From the NCBI GenBank assembly GCA_017623435.1, contig JAGAPD010000005.1, forward strand, positions 1 to 46,037: a stretch of 46,037 bases of DNA, written 5' to 3'. The DNA is from Clostridia bacterium. Its GTDB lineage: Bacteria > Bacillota > Clostridia > Christensenellales > Pumilibacteraceae. The notes under the pieces were generated by a model. The model searched no databases. It was given only the letters and a program-made list of their open reading frames with translations, and was not told the DNA's origin. Positions 24,613 to 32,944 of the stretch are shown in pieces (position 1 is the stretch's first letter; each line of letters opens with the position of its first letter). Both the position numbers and the translations under genes were made by a program.

Positions 24613-26004
24613 ATGAAACTTAAGTTCGATTACAACAATATGATGGTTGACGCTATCGGCGACAAGGGAATTTGCCCGTGCGTGTTTGACAAAAAAGCGC
24701 AAAGCATCAGCGACGCGTATAATAAGGTTATGACGGGCAGAGGCAAGGGCTGGCAGGAATGGGCTGACCTTCCTTACGTTAGCGACGAGTATCTTGACGA
24801 AATGATTTCTTACTGCTCGGCAGTTAGAGAGAAGGCAGACAGTTTCGTCGTTTTCGGTATCGGCGGTAGTGCGCTTGGTCCGCTTGCAGTAGCTAGCGCG
24901 CTCATTCACCTTCACCATAACGAACTTCCCAAAGAAGTACGCAAAGCGCCCAAGCTTTACGTTGAGGACAACGTTGATCCTGAGAGAATGAAAGCGCTTT
25001 TGGACGTAATCGATCTTAAAACGGCGTACTTTAACGTCGTAACTAAAAGTGGCGAAACGAGCGAAACGCTCAGCCAGTTCCTCATTTTGTACGCGCTCTT
25101 AAAGAAGGAGCTTGGCGAGGAAGAGGCTAAAAAGCATATTATCGTAACGACCACTATCGGCAAGGGTACGCTTTATAACGTAGCGGAGAAGGAAGGCTTT
25201 AAGATTTACGGAGTAGGCGCAGGCGTTGGCGGAAGATTTTCCGTACTTTGCCCCGTTGGTCTTATCACCTTTGCGGTGCTTGGTCTTGATATCAAGAAAA
25301 TGCTCCGCGGTGCTGCCGTTATGGCGGACGTAAGCGCAAACGCGGATATCAGAAAGAATCCTGCGCTTTTAACTGCGTTCTTGCAGTACGAGTCCATGCA
25401 AAAGGGCTACAACGTAAGCGTGCTTATGCCTTACGCGGACAGCTTGAAGTATATGGCAGACTTTTACTGCCAGATTTGGGGTGAATCGCTCGGAAAAGCA
25501 GTCGACCTTGACGGCAAAACGGTTTACGTTGGTCAGACGCCTGCAAAAGCGTTGGGCGTAACCGACCAGCACAGCCAAGTCCAGCTTTACACCGAAGGAC
25601 CTTTTGACAAAGTGGTTACCTTCCTCGCAGTAGAAAATTACCGTGACACCGTAGTTATTACGGACGACCGCGACGTAAACGCTTGCGACTTTTTGAAGGG
25701 CCATACGCTTAACGAACTCATTAACGCTGAAAGAAAGGCGACCGAGTTTGCACTCCGTAAGGCGCAGAGAGCAAACTTTACTATAACTCTTCCCGTCGTT
25801 GACGAAGAGACGGTAGGCGAGCTTTTGATGTACTTTATGTACGAAACTGCGTTTGCAGGCGCGCTTATGAACATTGATACTTTCAATCAGCCGGGCGTTG
25901 AAGAGGGTAAAAAAGCAACCTTCGCTATGCTTGGCAGAGCAGGTTACGAGCAAAAGATGGAAGAAATCAACGGCGCTGAAAAAAAGAGCGAGTATATCAT
26001 CTAA
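24613..26004 (+). CDS. pgi: Glucose-6-phosphate isomerase
   Basis: 463 residues. Sugar-isomerase domains show VVFGIGGSALGPLAV (about 84-98), VVTKSGETSETLSQF (about 143-157, the phosphate-binding serine/threonine loop), GGRFSVLCPVGL (about 210-221) and DQHSQVQLYTEGP (about 322-334). It interconverts glucose-6-phosphate and fructose-6-phosphate in glycolysis. The start with AAGGAGAG at 24601-24608 is preferred to an upstream in-frame GTG at 24535 that would translate through the leader hairpin. A terminator follows. Confidence 0.95.
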   Translation: MKLKFDYNNMMVDAIGDKGICPCVFDKKAQSISDAYNKVMTGRGKGWQEWADLPYVSDEYLDEMISYCSAVREKADSFVVFGIGGSALGPLAVASALIHLHHNELPKEVRKAPKLYVEDNVDPERMKALLDVIDLKTAYFNVVTKSGETSETLSQFLILYALLKKELGEEEAKKHIIVTTTIGKGTLYNVAEKEGFKIYGVGAGVGGRFSVLCPVGLITFAVLGLDIKKMLRGAAVMADVSANADIRKNPALLTAFLQYESMQKGYNVSVLMPYADSLKYMADFYCQIWGESLGKAVDLDGKTVYVGQTPAKALGVTDQHSQVQLYTEGPFDKVVTFLAVENYRDTVVITDDRDVNACDFLKGHTLNELINAERKATEFALRKAQRANFTITLPVVDEETVGELLMYFMYETAFAGALMNIDTFNQPGVEEGKKATFAMLGRAGYEQKMEEINGAEKKSEYII

Positions 26005-26027
26005 GCCAATAAAAAATCAAAAATAAT

Positions 26028-26059
26028 ACGCCTGTTTTACCGTAAACGGGCGTTTTTTT
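26028..26059 (+). terminator. Terminator of pgi
   Basis: ACGCCTGTTT (26028-26037) pairs with AAACGGGCGT (26044-26053), with one T-G wobble, then a run of seven T. Confidence 0.85.
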
Positions 26060-26070
26060 ATTGCAAACGA

Positions 26071-26098
26071 TTGACAATAATTATCTATTTGGTATAAT
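26071..26098 (+). promoter_or_regulatory. SigA promoter of the yitT-family gene
   Basis: TTGACA (26071-26076), 16 nt, TATAAT (26093-26098): full consensus hexamers. Confidence 0.85.
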
Positions 26099-26117
26099 AG
26101 TGACATAGGTGTAATTT

Positions 26118-27038
26118 ATGAAGAAAACTGCAATAATTGACTTAATCAAAAAATATGCTATCACCACTTTGGGATGCTTACTGTTTGCGTTAGGCGTTTC
26201 GCTTTTTTTGAGTGCAAACTCTATCGCATCTGGCGGAGCGACGGGTATATCAATACTCATCAGCTACTTAAGTGGTAATACTTGGGATACGGGTATAATT
26301 TTGCTTGTTATCAATATTCCCTTGCTTATAATGGGAATAATTGTTTTTGGCAAAAAATTTGCTGTGTCCACCGTTTACTCGACGGTTATGTCCTCGCTTA
26401 TGATGACGGCAATAACCACGCTCGGTAATCACTTTGGCTTTTTGCCCGTTACCGATAATCTGCTTATTTCCGCAGTTTTCGGCGCGATTTTGTTTGGTAT
26501 AGGCGTGGGTATAATTTTCCGAATGGGTGGCTCGACGGGTGGCACGGACGTCATCGTAAAATGGCTACGCACCAAATTCAGATACTTAAAAACGGGTAGA
26601 ATCTCGCTCATATCCGACCTTATTATCGTTACGATATCCGTAATCGGTATGCACGACTGGAGCACTCCCGTCACGGGAATGGTAGAAACCATTTTCTACG
26701 CGGTAGTGAGTATCGTCGTGTTCACGTCCACCTTTGATACCGTGCTTTACGGCGGAAGCTCGGCAACGCTCGTTTACATTATCGCCCAGCCCGAAAAGGC
26801 AGAGGTGATAAAAAAGCGTATTTTGAGCGAGCTTGATTTGGGCGCGACCTTCCTTGACGCGAAGGGCGCTTACTCCAACGACGACAAAAAGATTTTGCTT
26901 TGCGCAGTTAAAAATATCTATTATCCTAAGCTTCGCGACGTGGTGAAGGAAGAGGACGACAGCGCGTTTATGATCGTAACCAGCTCAAAGGAAATTTACG
27001 GCGAAGGTTACAAGAACCATAACGACGAGGAGCTTTAA
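26118..27038 (+). CDS. YitT family membrane protein (DUF161-DUF2179)
   Basis: 306 residues. About five or six hydrophobic helices span 12-210, including LGCLLFALGVSLFLSANSIA and the hallmark IIFRMGGSTGGTDVI. The C-terminal ~95 residues form the soluble DUF2179 domain (TLVYIIAQPEKAEVIKKRIL .. GATFLDAKGAY). The family is widespread in Firmicutes, and its transport or regulatory role is not established. The stop lies one base before the next ATG, so the two genes are co-transcribed. Confidence 0.88.
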   Translation: MKKTAIIDLIKKYAITTLGCLLFALGVSLFLSANSIASGGATGISILISYLSGNTWDTGIILLVINIPLLIMGIIVFGKKFAVSTVYSTVMSSLMMTAITTLGNHFGFLPVTDNLLISAVFGAILFGIGVGIIFRMGGSTGGTDVIVKWLRTKFRYLKTGRISLISDLIIVTISVIGMHDWSTPVTGMVETIFYAVVSIVVFTSTFDTVLYGGSSATLVYIIAQPEKAEVIKKRILSELDLGATFLDAKGAYSNDDKKILLCAVKNIYYPKLRDVVKEEDDSAFMIVTSSKEIYGEGYKNHNDEEL

Positions 27039-27039
27039 G

Positions 27040-27837
27040 ATGAAATTAGGCGTATCAACGGCTTGTTTTTACGGCAAAGAACACGTTGAGGACACTTTTG
27101 AAATCCTCAAAAATATGGGAGTGGACACCACCGAAGTTTTCCTCAATACCTTTTCAGAGTACGAAAAACCCTTCGTTGAAGAGTTGGTAAAAAGAAAAGA
27201 ACTGATGAAGGTACACTCCGTCCACGCTCACGGCACTTGTTTCGAGCCCGAGCTTTTTAGCTCGTACAGCCGTATCCGTGACGACGCGGAGGCGATTTTT
27301 AAGAAAGTATGCATTTCAGCGTTTATGCTGGGCGCAAAAAACGTGACCTTTCACGGTCCGTTTGCAAAGCGCGGTAGAGCGGTCAACGTCAATATGTCCG
27401 ACTTTACTAAAAGACTTAACGAGCTTTGTGACGTGGCGGAAAGCTGTGGCGTAAGTATCGCGTACGAAAACGTCAACTGGGCGTACTGCGACACTCCCGA
27501 CTTTTTCAAAGCGATTAAGGAACAATGCCCGCGCTTAAAGGGCACGCTTGATATTAAGCAGGCAATTTATAGCGGAGTAGATCCGTATAAATTTTTGGAC
27601 GTTATGGAAGATAGGTTAGTGACCGTTCATATCTGCGATATGGATAATAAAAACAAGCCCACGTTACCGCCCGAGGGTAAATTCAATTTTGAAAAATTAT
27701 TCCGCGAGCTTAACGCGCGCACGCCCCTCGTGACCGTGCTTTTGGAAGTATACAACTACTGTTATCGCGACTACGAGCATTTAGCGGAAAGTTATCACAC
27801 GCTTCGTGATATGCTAAATAAGGTTGTCAGCGGTTAA
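27040..27837 (+). CDS. Sugar phosphate isomerase/epimerase-like TIM barrel
   Basis: 265 residues of the AP-endonuclease-2/xylose-isomerase-like barrel family. Metal-ligand-type motifs are SVHAHG (about 60-65), NVTFHGPF (about 104-111), IAYENVNW (about 143-150), LKGTLDIKQA (about 166-175) and VHICDMD (about 195-201). Members isomerise or epimerise sugars or act on inositol-like compounds. GAGGAG within the end of yitT serves as RBS. Pairing with a YitT protein gives no clear substrate. No terminator is obvious before the asnS promoter. Confidence 0.82.
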   Translation: MKLGVSTACFYGKEHVEDTFEILKNMGVDTTEVFLNTFSEYEKPFVEELVKRKELMKVHSVHAHGTCFEPELFSSYSRIRDDAEAIFKKVCISAFMLGAKNVTFHGPFAKRGRAVNVNMSDFTKRLNELCDVAESCGVSIAYENVNWAYCDTPDFFKAIKEQCPRLKGTLDIKQAIYSGVDPYKFLDVMEDRLVTVHICDMDNKNKPTLPPEGKFNFEKLFRELNARTPLVTVLLEVYNYCYRDYEHLAESYHTLRDMLNKVVSG

Positions 27838-27874
27838 AAAAAGCAAAAAATGGTGTAAAAACGCTGATATTCGT

Positions 27875-27909
27875 TTGCTCAAATTCAATTCGTATGATAT
27901 AATCATACG
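27875..27909 (+). promoter_or_regulatory. asnS promoter with a 19-bp palindrome over the -10
   Basis: TTGCTC (27875-27880), 17 nt, TATAAT (27898-27903), extended -10. The perfect dyad CGTATGATATAATCATACG (27891-27909) is centred on the -10, so a bound protein would exclude RNA polymerase. Confidence 0.7.
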
Positions 27910-27934
27910 GTAAACTATTTTCGGAGAAAAGACA

Positions 27935-29329
27935 ATGATTAGAGAATACGTTAGAAACATTTACGAAAACCCTTCCGCATTCGACGGAAAAACCGTCACC
28001 GTAGGCGGATGGATTCGCAATATTCGTGACAGCAAAGCGTTCGGCTTTATCGACCTTAACGACGGCTCGTACTTTTCCAACCTTCAGGTCGTATTCGAGC
28101 GTGAAAAGATAAATAACTACGACGAAATCGCATCTCAAAACGTAGGCGCAGCGCTTATCGTGACTGGCGTAATCGTACTCACCCCCGGCGCAAAACAGCC
28201 CTTCGAGCTTAAAGCAACCGCGGTTGAGGTAGAGGGAACTTCCACGCCCGATTATCCGCTCCAACCCAAGCGTCACACGGTAGAGTTTTTGCGCGAGCAG
28301 GCTTACCTTCGTCCCAGAACCAACCTTTTCTCGGCTGTGTTCAGAGTGAGAAGTGAAGTAGCGTACGCAATCCATAACTTTTTCCATAGCCGTGGATTCG
28401 TTTACGTGCACACTCCCATCATCACCGCATCCGACTGTGAGGGCGCAGGCGAAATGTTCCGCGTGACCACGCTTGATATGCAAAATCCCCCCAAGACCGA
28501 GCAGGGCGAAATCGACTGGTCGCAGGACTTTTTCGGCAAGAGCGCAAACCTTACCGTTTCCGGACAGCTCGAGGGCGAAACTTACGCTATGGCTTTTGGA
28601 AAGATTTATACCTTTGGACCGACCTTCCGCGCGGAAAACTCCAACACCGCCCGTCACGCCGCAGAATTTTGGATGATTGAGCCCGAAATTGCGTTTGCTG
28701 ACCTTAACGACGATATGGCGCTCGCGTGGGATATGATTAAATACATCATCAACCACGTGCTTGACAACTGCAAGGCTGAGCTTGACTTCTTCAATAAATT
28801 CGTTGACAAAACGCTCCTTGACCGCCTTACCGCACTCCGCGACGCAGATTACGCGAAGGTGACCTATACCGAGGCGATCGAAGTGCTTAAAAAGTCGGGT
28901 AAGGAATTCAAATTCCCCGTTGAGTGGGGCGTTGACCTTCAGACCGAGCACGAAAGATACCTCACCGAAGAGGTTTATAAAAAGCCCATTTTCCTTATTG
29001 ACTATCCCAAGGATATCAAGGCGTTCTATATGCGCCTCAACGACGATGGCAAGACGGTAGCGGCTATGGACCTCCTCGTGCCCGGCGTAGGCGAAATTAT
29101 CGGTGGCTCGCAAAGAGAGGAGAGAATGGACGTTCTCACCGCGCGTATGAGCGAGCTTGGTCTTAGCGAAGAGGACTACTGGTGGTATCTCAACCTTCGT
29201 CGCTTTGGCGGAACGAAGCACGCAGGCTTTGGACTTGGCTTTGAAAGAATTATTATGTATATCACGGGCGTATCCAACATTCGCGACGTGCTCCCGTACC
29301 CCAGAACGGTAGGCAACGCCGAGTATTAA
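27935..29329 (+). CDS. asnS: Asparaginyl-tRNA synthetase
   Basis: 464 residues, class IIb. The N-terminal OB-fold anticodon domain (about 15-100) has [24 protein letters not shown]. The catalytic core shows motif 1 near [20 protein letters not shown], motif 2 [26 protein letters not shown], and motif 3 [28 protein letters not shown] at the C-terminus. It charges tRNA-Asn. GGAG lies before the ATG. No T-box is seen in the ~30-nt leader, so control may be at the palindromic promoter instead. Confidence 0.96.
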   Translation: MIREYVRNIYENPSAFDGKTVTVGGWIRNIRDSKAFGFIDLNDGSYFSNLQVVFEREKINNYDEIASQNVGAALIVTGVIVLTPGAKQPFELKATAVEVEGTSTPDYPLQPKRHTVEFLREQAYLRPRTNLFSAVFRVRSEVAYAIHNFFHSRGFVYVHTPIITASDCEGAGEMFRVTTLDMQNPPKTEQGEIDWSQDFFGKSANLTVSGQLEGETYAMAFGKIYTFGPTFRAENSNTARHAAEFWMIEPEIAFADLNDDMALAWDMIKYIINHVLDNCKAELDFFNKFVDKTLLDRLTALRDADYAKVTYTEAIEVLKKSGKEFKFPVEWGVDLQTEHERYLTEEVYKKPIFLIDYPKDIKAFYMRLNDDGKTVAAMDLLVPGVGEIIGGSQREERMDVLTARMSELGLSEEDYWWYLNLRRFGGTKHAGFGLGFERIIMYITGVSNIRDVLPYPRTVGNAEY

Positions 29330-29358
29330 GGGCATTGTCACAATATAAACGACAAAAA

Positions 29359-29389
29359 AGCGTAAGACCAAAAATCTTACGCTTAACTT
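29359..29389 (+). terminator. Hairpin between asnS and the SGNH gene
   Basis: AAGCGTAAGA (29359-29368) and TCTTACGCTT (29375-29384) form a perfect 10-bp stem followed by AACTTTTT. It stands just ahead of the next RBS (GGAGG), so it may act as a terminator or attenuator. Confidence 0.65.
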
Positions 29390-29405
29390 TTTATGGAGGA
29401 AAATT

Positions 29406-30356
29406 ATGAAAATCAGCAATCGTTCACTTGAAAAGCATATTTACGGATCTTACCGCACGGAGTACGATAAAGGCTATATGTCCTTTTGCCACTACACCGA
29501 GGAGCAAATAGAATATTTTGAAAAGGTAAGCGATTTTTGGTGGGTGCGCGCAAACTACACTCACTCAGTCACTATTGAAGTAATTACCGACGCAACGGAA
29601 ATTAGCTTTGACTATAAAATGTGGGAAAGATACGACGCGTGCGACACTATGGAAGTGTACGTTGACGGCTTGTGCTACGGTATAAAATATCTCAAGGATA
29701 TGCCCGACAAGGGTAGGGTAAGCTTTGATTTACCGACTGGTCAAAAGACGGTAATCGTTTATTTCCCCATTGACAGAAAGGTATGGATAAAGGGCTTTGA
29801 GCTTAACGGTAGCGTATGCAAAAAGGTCAAGAGAAAGAAGGGCAAAATCCTTTGGATGGGCGACTCAATCACGCAGGGATTCGGCACTTTTAGAATAGGC
29901 GAAACGTACGTAAACGTGGCTAATCGCGAGCTTGGTTACGACGTTATAAATCAAGGTATCGGAGGCTATCTTTTTGACGAACGCGTACTAACGTCTATGC
30001 CCGTTTGCACTTTTGACAAGATAATTATCGCCTTTGGAACTAACCAGTTTTTGAACGTTGACTTCGACGAAGAGGTGAAAAAATATTTCACTAAATTGCA
30101 CCAGCTTTACCCGTCCGTGCCCACCTACGTTTTAACTCCCATCTGGCGTCGTGGCGACGAGCAAATGCAAGCTAAACTTGAAGAGGCGAGAGAGAAAATT
30201 TGCGCGGTTTGTGCCCAGTATCCTAATATCAAAACGGTGGACGGCAAAACGCTTGTTCCGCCCCTCGAGGAATATTTCTACGACGGCTTGCACCCCAACG
30301 CGTTGGGCGGAGCAGTCTACGGCCACAACGTCGCAAAAATCGTTTCGGGTAAATAA
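29406..30356 (+). CDS. SGNH/GDSL hydrolase with N-terminal beta domain
   Basis: 316 residues. Residues 1-140 look like a beta-sandwich (SVTIEVITDATEISFDYKMW .. QKTVIVYFPID), as in two-domain carbohydrate esterases. The SGNH domain starts at ILWMGDSITQG (Ser154 nucleophile), continues with NQGIGGY and AFGTNQF, and ends with DGLHPN carrying the catalytic Asp/His. There is no signal peptide, so an intracellular deacetylase or esterase acting on imported sugars is plausible. GGAGG precedes the start, and no separate promoter is obvious. The substrate is unknown. Confidence 0.88.
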   Translation: MKISNRSLEKHIYGSYRTEYDKGYMSFCHYTEEQIEYFEKVSDFWWVRANYTHSVTIEVITDATEISFDYKMWERYDACDTMEVYVDGLCYGIKYLKDMPDKGRVSFDLPTGQKTVIVYFPIDRKVWIKGFELNGSVCKKVKRKKGKILWMGDSITQGFGTFRIGETYVNVANRELGYDVINQGIGGYLFDERVLTSMPVCTFDKIIIAFGTNQFLNVDFDEEVKKYFTKLHQLYPSVPTYVLTPIWRRGDEQMQAKLEEAREKICAVCAQYPNIKTVDGKTLVPPLEEYFYDGLHPNALGGAVYGHNVAKIVSGK

Positions 30357-30373
30357 TTTAAGATCGAATAATC

Positions 30374-30405
30374 AAAAAAGCCCCCTTTATATAAGGAGGC
30401 TTTTT
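30374..30405 (+). terminator. Terminator of the SGNH gene
   Basis: AAAAAGCC-CCCTT (from 30375) pairs with AAGG-AGGCTTTTT around TATAT, ending in a T run. Confidence 0.85.
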
Positions 30406-30415
30406 ATTTACACGA

Positions 30416-30931
30416 AAACGGCGGGAGCAAGCCCCCGCCCTACGGGGTTATCGTACGGCAAGTGATGTGGGTGCCTCCATCTGTCGAGGGAGGTGGCACG
30501 CGTCAGCGTGACGGAGGGAGATCCGTCAAAGGTGGTTTCGTAGCACCCAAAGGGTGTTTCGTAGGCTTGGAATGTTTTTTACAGCTTTAAGACCATACCA
30601 ACAGGTTTGACCGTGCGGTGTGGTCGTACTATTAATCAAGCTTTGCTTGTAGGCGCGGAATATGGTGTATGGGTTTAGCGTAAGGCAAATGTATAATAGC
30701 CTCCCTCCGAGAGGGAGGGGGACCGCTTGCGGTGGAAGGCGCTTAACGATAACGAACGTGCTTTTGCGCACAATATACGTCCACACGTTAGCGGGCGACT
30801 AATAGTCGCCCCTACAAAGACTGTACGGTTTATACACCCACTTGTCACCAGAGAGGGGCAACGCGCGTTGTCATTCTCGAGCGTAGCGAAGAATCTCGCG
30901 CGCAGGCAAAGCCTGTATAGTTGGCAATAAC
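30416..30931. repeat. Second dispersed-repeat island (non-coding)
   Basis: No credible gene. It holds an inverted module C (30418-30446, stem changed to GGCGGG/CCCGCC), module D (30473-30521), a hairpin around GACCATACC..GGTGTGGTC (30590-30626) similar to 10148-10182, CCTCCCTCCGAGAGGGAGGG (30700-30719), the perfect palindrome GGGCGACTA-A-TAGTCGCCC (30793-30811), and module B copy 5 (30862-30903). Confidence 0.8.
30862..30903 (+). repeat. Module B copy 5 with CGCGCG flanks
   Basis: CGCGCG-TTGTCATTCTCGAGCGTAGC..GAAGAATCT-CGCGCGC. The same hairpin core as in the first island, with yet another pair of complementary flanks. Confidence 0.65.
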
Positions 30932-31089
30932 GGGGAATACTCGCTACGCTAGAACTCTTGCTTTGCAAGAGTGAATATCGTCAGAAAAATACTATTGCAA
31001 GCAAGTATTTTTCCTCGATATATGAGTGCGTTCGCGCCTACGGCGCTCGGCTAGCGAACTAACAAAACTTCGTTTTGTGTTCGTTCCCC
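30932..31089. repeat. Multi-hairpin element, copy 1 (158 bp)
   Basis: Closed by GGGGAA (30932-30937) and TTCCCC (31084-31089). Inside are TCGCTA/TAGCGA (30941-30946 with 31052-31057), ACTCTTGC-TTT-GCAAGAGT (30954-30972), GAAAAATAC..TTGC-AA-GCAA-GTATTTTTC (30984-31013), GCGCC-TAC-GGCGC (31034-31046), and GAAC-ACAAAAC-TTC-GTTTTGT-GTTC (31056-31082). A GTTCGC/GCGAAC pairing competes with TAGCGA. It has no open frame with a start. Confidence 0.75.
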
Positions 31090-31128
31090 AAGGATGTACC
31101 TATATGTCGTACTGATAGCACAGCAAAC

Positions 31129-31283
31129 GGGGAATACTCGCTACGCTTGAACTCTTGCTTTGCAAGAGTGAATATCGTCAGAAAAATACTATTGCAAGCA
31201 AGTATTTTTCCTCGATATATGAGTGCGTTCGCACCTGCGGTGCTCGGCTAGCGAACTACAAACTTCGTTTGTGTTCGTTCCCC
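31129..31283. repeat. Multi-hairpin element, copy 2 (155 bp)
   Basis: Direct repeat of 30932-31089 after a 39-bp spacer. It has the same closing GGGGAA/TTCCCC and the same hairpins. Changes are mostly paired: GCGCC/GGCGC becomes GCACC/GGTGC, and ACAAAAC/GTTTTGT becomes ACAAAC/GTTTGT. It ends 11 bp before the tRNA terminator. Confidence 0.75.
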
Positions 31284-31293
31284 TTGTGGTACG

Positions 31294-31325
31294 AAAAACC
31301 CCCACCTGATTTCAGGTGGGGGTTT
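31294..31325 (-). terminator. Terminator of the tRNA-Glu transcript
   Basis: AAACCCCCACCTGA (31296-31309) and TCAGGTGGGGGTTT (31312-31325) form a perfect 14-bp stem. On the minus strand it ends in a T run. Confidence 0.9.
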
Positions 31326-31326
31326 G

Positions 31327-31401
31327 TGGTACCACTAAGGGGAATCGAACCCCTGTTTTCGGCGTGAGAGGCCAACGTCCTAACCGCTAGACTATAGTGG
31401 C
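31327..31401 (-). tRNA. tRNA-Glu (anticodon CTC)
   Basis: On the minus strand, acceptor GCCACTA pairs with TAGTGGT (one G-T), followed by discriminator A and an encoded CCA. The D arm has TCTAGCGGTTAGGA. The anticodon stem-loop is GGCCTCTCACGCC with CTC in the E. coli tRNA-Glu position (CCTTTCACG to CCTCTCACG). The T arm is AGGGGTTCGATTCCCCT. It has its own promoter and terminator. Confidence 0.95.
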
Positions 31402-31425
31402 ACGTGCATTTGATACAGCCTAATT

Positions 31426-31454
31426 ATAATATCACAAAAAAAGAAATAGCGCAA
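31426..31454 (-). promoter_or_regulatory. Promoter of tRNA-Glu
   Basis: On the minus strand, TTGCGC (31449-31454), 17 nt, TATTAT (31426-31431), about 25 nt from the mature tRNA 5' end. Confidence 0.65.
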
Positions 31455-31517
31455 CTGTTTTGAGGTACTTTTAAAATAATTTTTTAAAAGCATTTGCAAT
31501 AAAGTGGCTAAATAGAC

Positions 31518-31546
31518 TTGACTTAATCGTCAGTAAAAGGTAAAAT
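31518..31546 (+). promoter_or_regulatory. Promoter of pgk
   Basis: TTGACT (31518-31523), 17 nt, TAAAAT (31541-31546), 39 nt before the start. Confidence 0.75.
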
Positions 31547-31584
31547 ATATAAGGAAAAATAAAATTTTACAAGGAGTAAGGTTT

Positions 31585-32892
31585 ATGAACAAGAAAACTG
31601 TAAGAGACATTGACGTTAAAGGCAAAAAAGTATTAGTACGTTGCGACTTCAACGTACCCCTTGACGGCGACGGCAACATCACGGATGAAAACAGAATTAT
31701 GGGTGCACTTCCCACCATCAAGTATTTGATGGAGCAGGGCGCAAAGCTTATTCTTTGCTCGCACATGGGCAAGCCCCACAATATTTTCACCGAAGGCTTT
31801 GGTCTTACGAAGAAAGAGAAGAAGGCAGTAGCGGCTCTTCCTGCAGAAGAACAGGCTGCGGCAACTGCTGAATATATCGAAAAAGCAAAGAAAAAAGATC
31901 CCAAGAAATTCACGCTTGCACCCGTTGCAGCTCGTCTTAACGAGCTTCTTGACGGTAAAGTAACCTTCGCAACGGATATCGTAGGCGAGGACGCTCAAGC
32001 AAAGGTTGCAGCGCTTAAAGAAGGCGAAGTAGTTCTTTTGGAAAACACCCGTTTCGACGCAGGCGAGGAGAAGAACAGCGAAGAGCTTTGCCGTAAGCTT
32101 TCCGCATTCTGCGAAGTTTACGTAAACGACGCGTTCGGTACTGCTCACCGCGCTCACGCAACGACGGCAGGTATCGTACAGTACGGCTTTGCTCCCGTAG
32201 CAGTTAGCGGTTTCCTTATTGAAAAGGAGCTTAAATTCCTCGGTGGCGCAGTAGAAAATCCCGTTCGTCCCTTCGTAGCAATCCTTGGTGGCGCTAAGGT
32301 TAGCGATAAGATCGAGGTTATCAAGTCGCTTATTGATAAGTGCGACAGCCTCATTATCGGTGGCGGTATGGCTTACACCTTCCGTAAGGCGCTTGGATTC
32401 GAAGTAGGCAACTCGCTTTTGGAAGAAGACAAGATCGAGCTTGCAAAAGAGCTTATGGCAAAGGCACAGGAAAAGGGCGTAAAACTTCTTCTTCCCGTTG
32501 ATAACGTAATCGCCGATAAATTCGCTCCCGACGCTAACACGCAGGTCGTTGAAGGCGACATTCCCTCTGACTGGGAAGGTCTTGATATCGGTCCTAAGAC
32601 GGTTGCGCTTTACGCTGAAGAAATCGCAAAGGCAAAGACGGTCGTTTGGAACGGACCTATGGGCGTGTTCGAAATGGAGAAGTTCGCAGTAGGAACTAGA
32701 GCAATCGCTCAAGCGCTCGCTGATAACGAAGGCGCAATCACCATTATCGGTGGTGGTGACTCCGCAGCTGCAGTTGCTCAGCTCGGCTTTGCTGACAAGG
32801 TAACGCACATCTCTACCGGCGGTGGCGCGTCCCTTGAATACCTCGAAGGAAAAGTTCTTCCCGGTATTGCTTGTCTTAACGACAACGAATAA
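31585..32892 (+). CDS. pgk: Phosphoglycerate kinase with an N-domain insertion
   Basis: 435 residues against about 395 for most bacterial enzymes. The N-terminal substrate site reads [20 protein letters not shown] (residues 14-33), LCSHMGKP, and [14 protein letters not shown]. The ATP domain has [29 protein letters not shown] and the C-terminal [13 protein letters not shown] and [14 protein letters not shown]. It makes ATP from 1,3-bisphosphoglycerate in glycolysis. The extra ~38 residues (about 56-100, rich in Lys/Ala/Glu) follow HMGKP, in a surface loop of the N-domain. AAGGAG precedes the ATG. gap and tpi are not adjacent. Confidence 0.96.
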   Translation: MNKKTVRDIDVKGKKVLVRCDFNVPLDGDGNITDENRIMGALPTIKYLMEQGAKLILCSHMGKPHNIFTEGFGLTKKEKKAVAALPAEEQAAATAEYIEKAKKKDPKKFTLAPVAARLNELLDGKVTFATDIVGEDAQAKVAALKEGEVVLLENTRFDAGEEKNSEELCRKLSAFCEVYVNDAFGTAHRAHATTAGIVQYGFAPVAVSGFLIEKELKFLGGAVENPVRPFVAILGGAKVSDKIEVIKSLIDKCDSLIIGGGMAYTFRKALGFEVGNSLLEEDKIELAKELMAKAQEKGVKLLLPVDNVIADKFAPDANTQVVEGDIPSDWEGLDIGPKTVALYAEEIAKAKTVVWNGPMGVFEMEKFAVGTRAIAQALADNEGAITIIGGGDSAAAVAQLGFADKVTHISTGGGASLEYLEGKVLPGIACLNDNE

Positions 32893-32899
32893 TTGACCT

Positions 32900-32930
32900 A
32901 AAGCACGCTCCAAAGGGGGCGTGCTTTCTA
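32900..32930 (+). terminator. Weak terminator after pgk
   Basis: AAAGCACGC (32900-32908) and GCGTGCTTT (32919-32927) form a 9-bp stem, but the tail is only TTTCTATAT. It also abuts the next gene's RBS, so partial read-through is likely. Confidence 0.6.
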
Positions 32931-32944
32931 TATAGGAGAGAGAA

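Noticed and set aside
27827..29419. 530-codon open frame on the minus strand opposite asnS
   Set aside because: It is a mirror of the asnS codon pattern. It has no RBS, matches no family, and covers a fully recognised AsnRS on the other strand.
30932..31283. CRISPR array
   Set aside because: There are only two units, each ~155 bp with internal hairpins and one spacer, and no cas genes. This does not fit a CRISPR repeat.
31633..32913. 426-codon open frame on the minus strand opposite pgk
   Set aside because: Same cause: antisense shadow of a strongly codon-biased gene. It is Cys-rich, low in domain character, and has no RBS or promoter.
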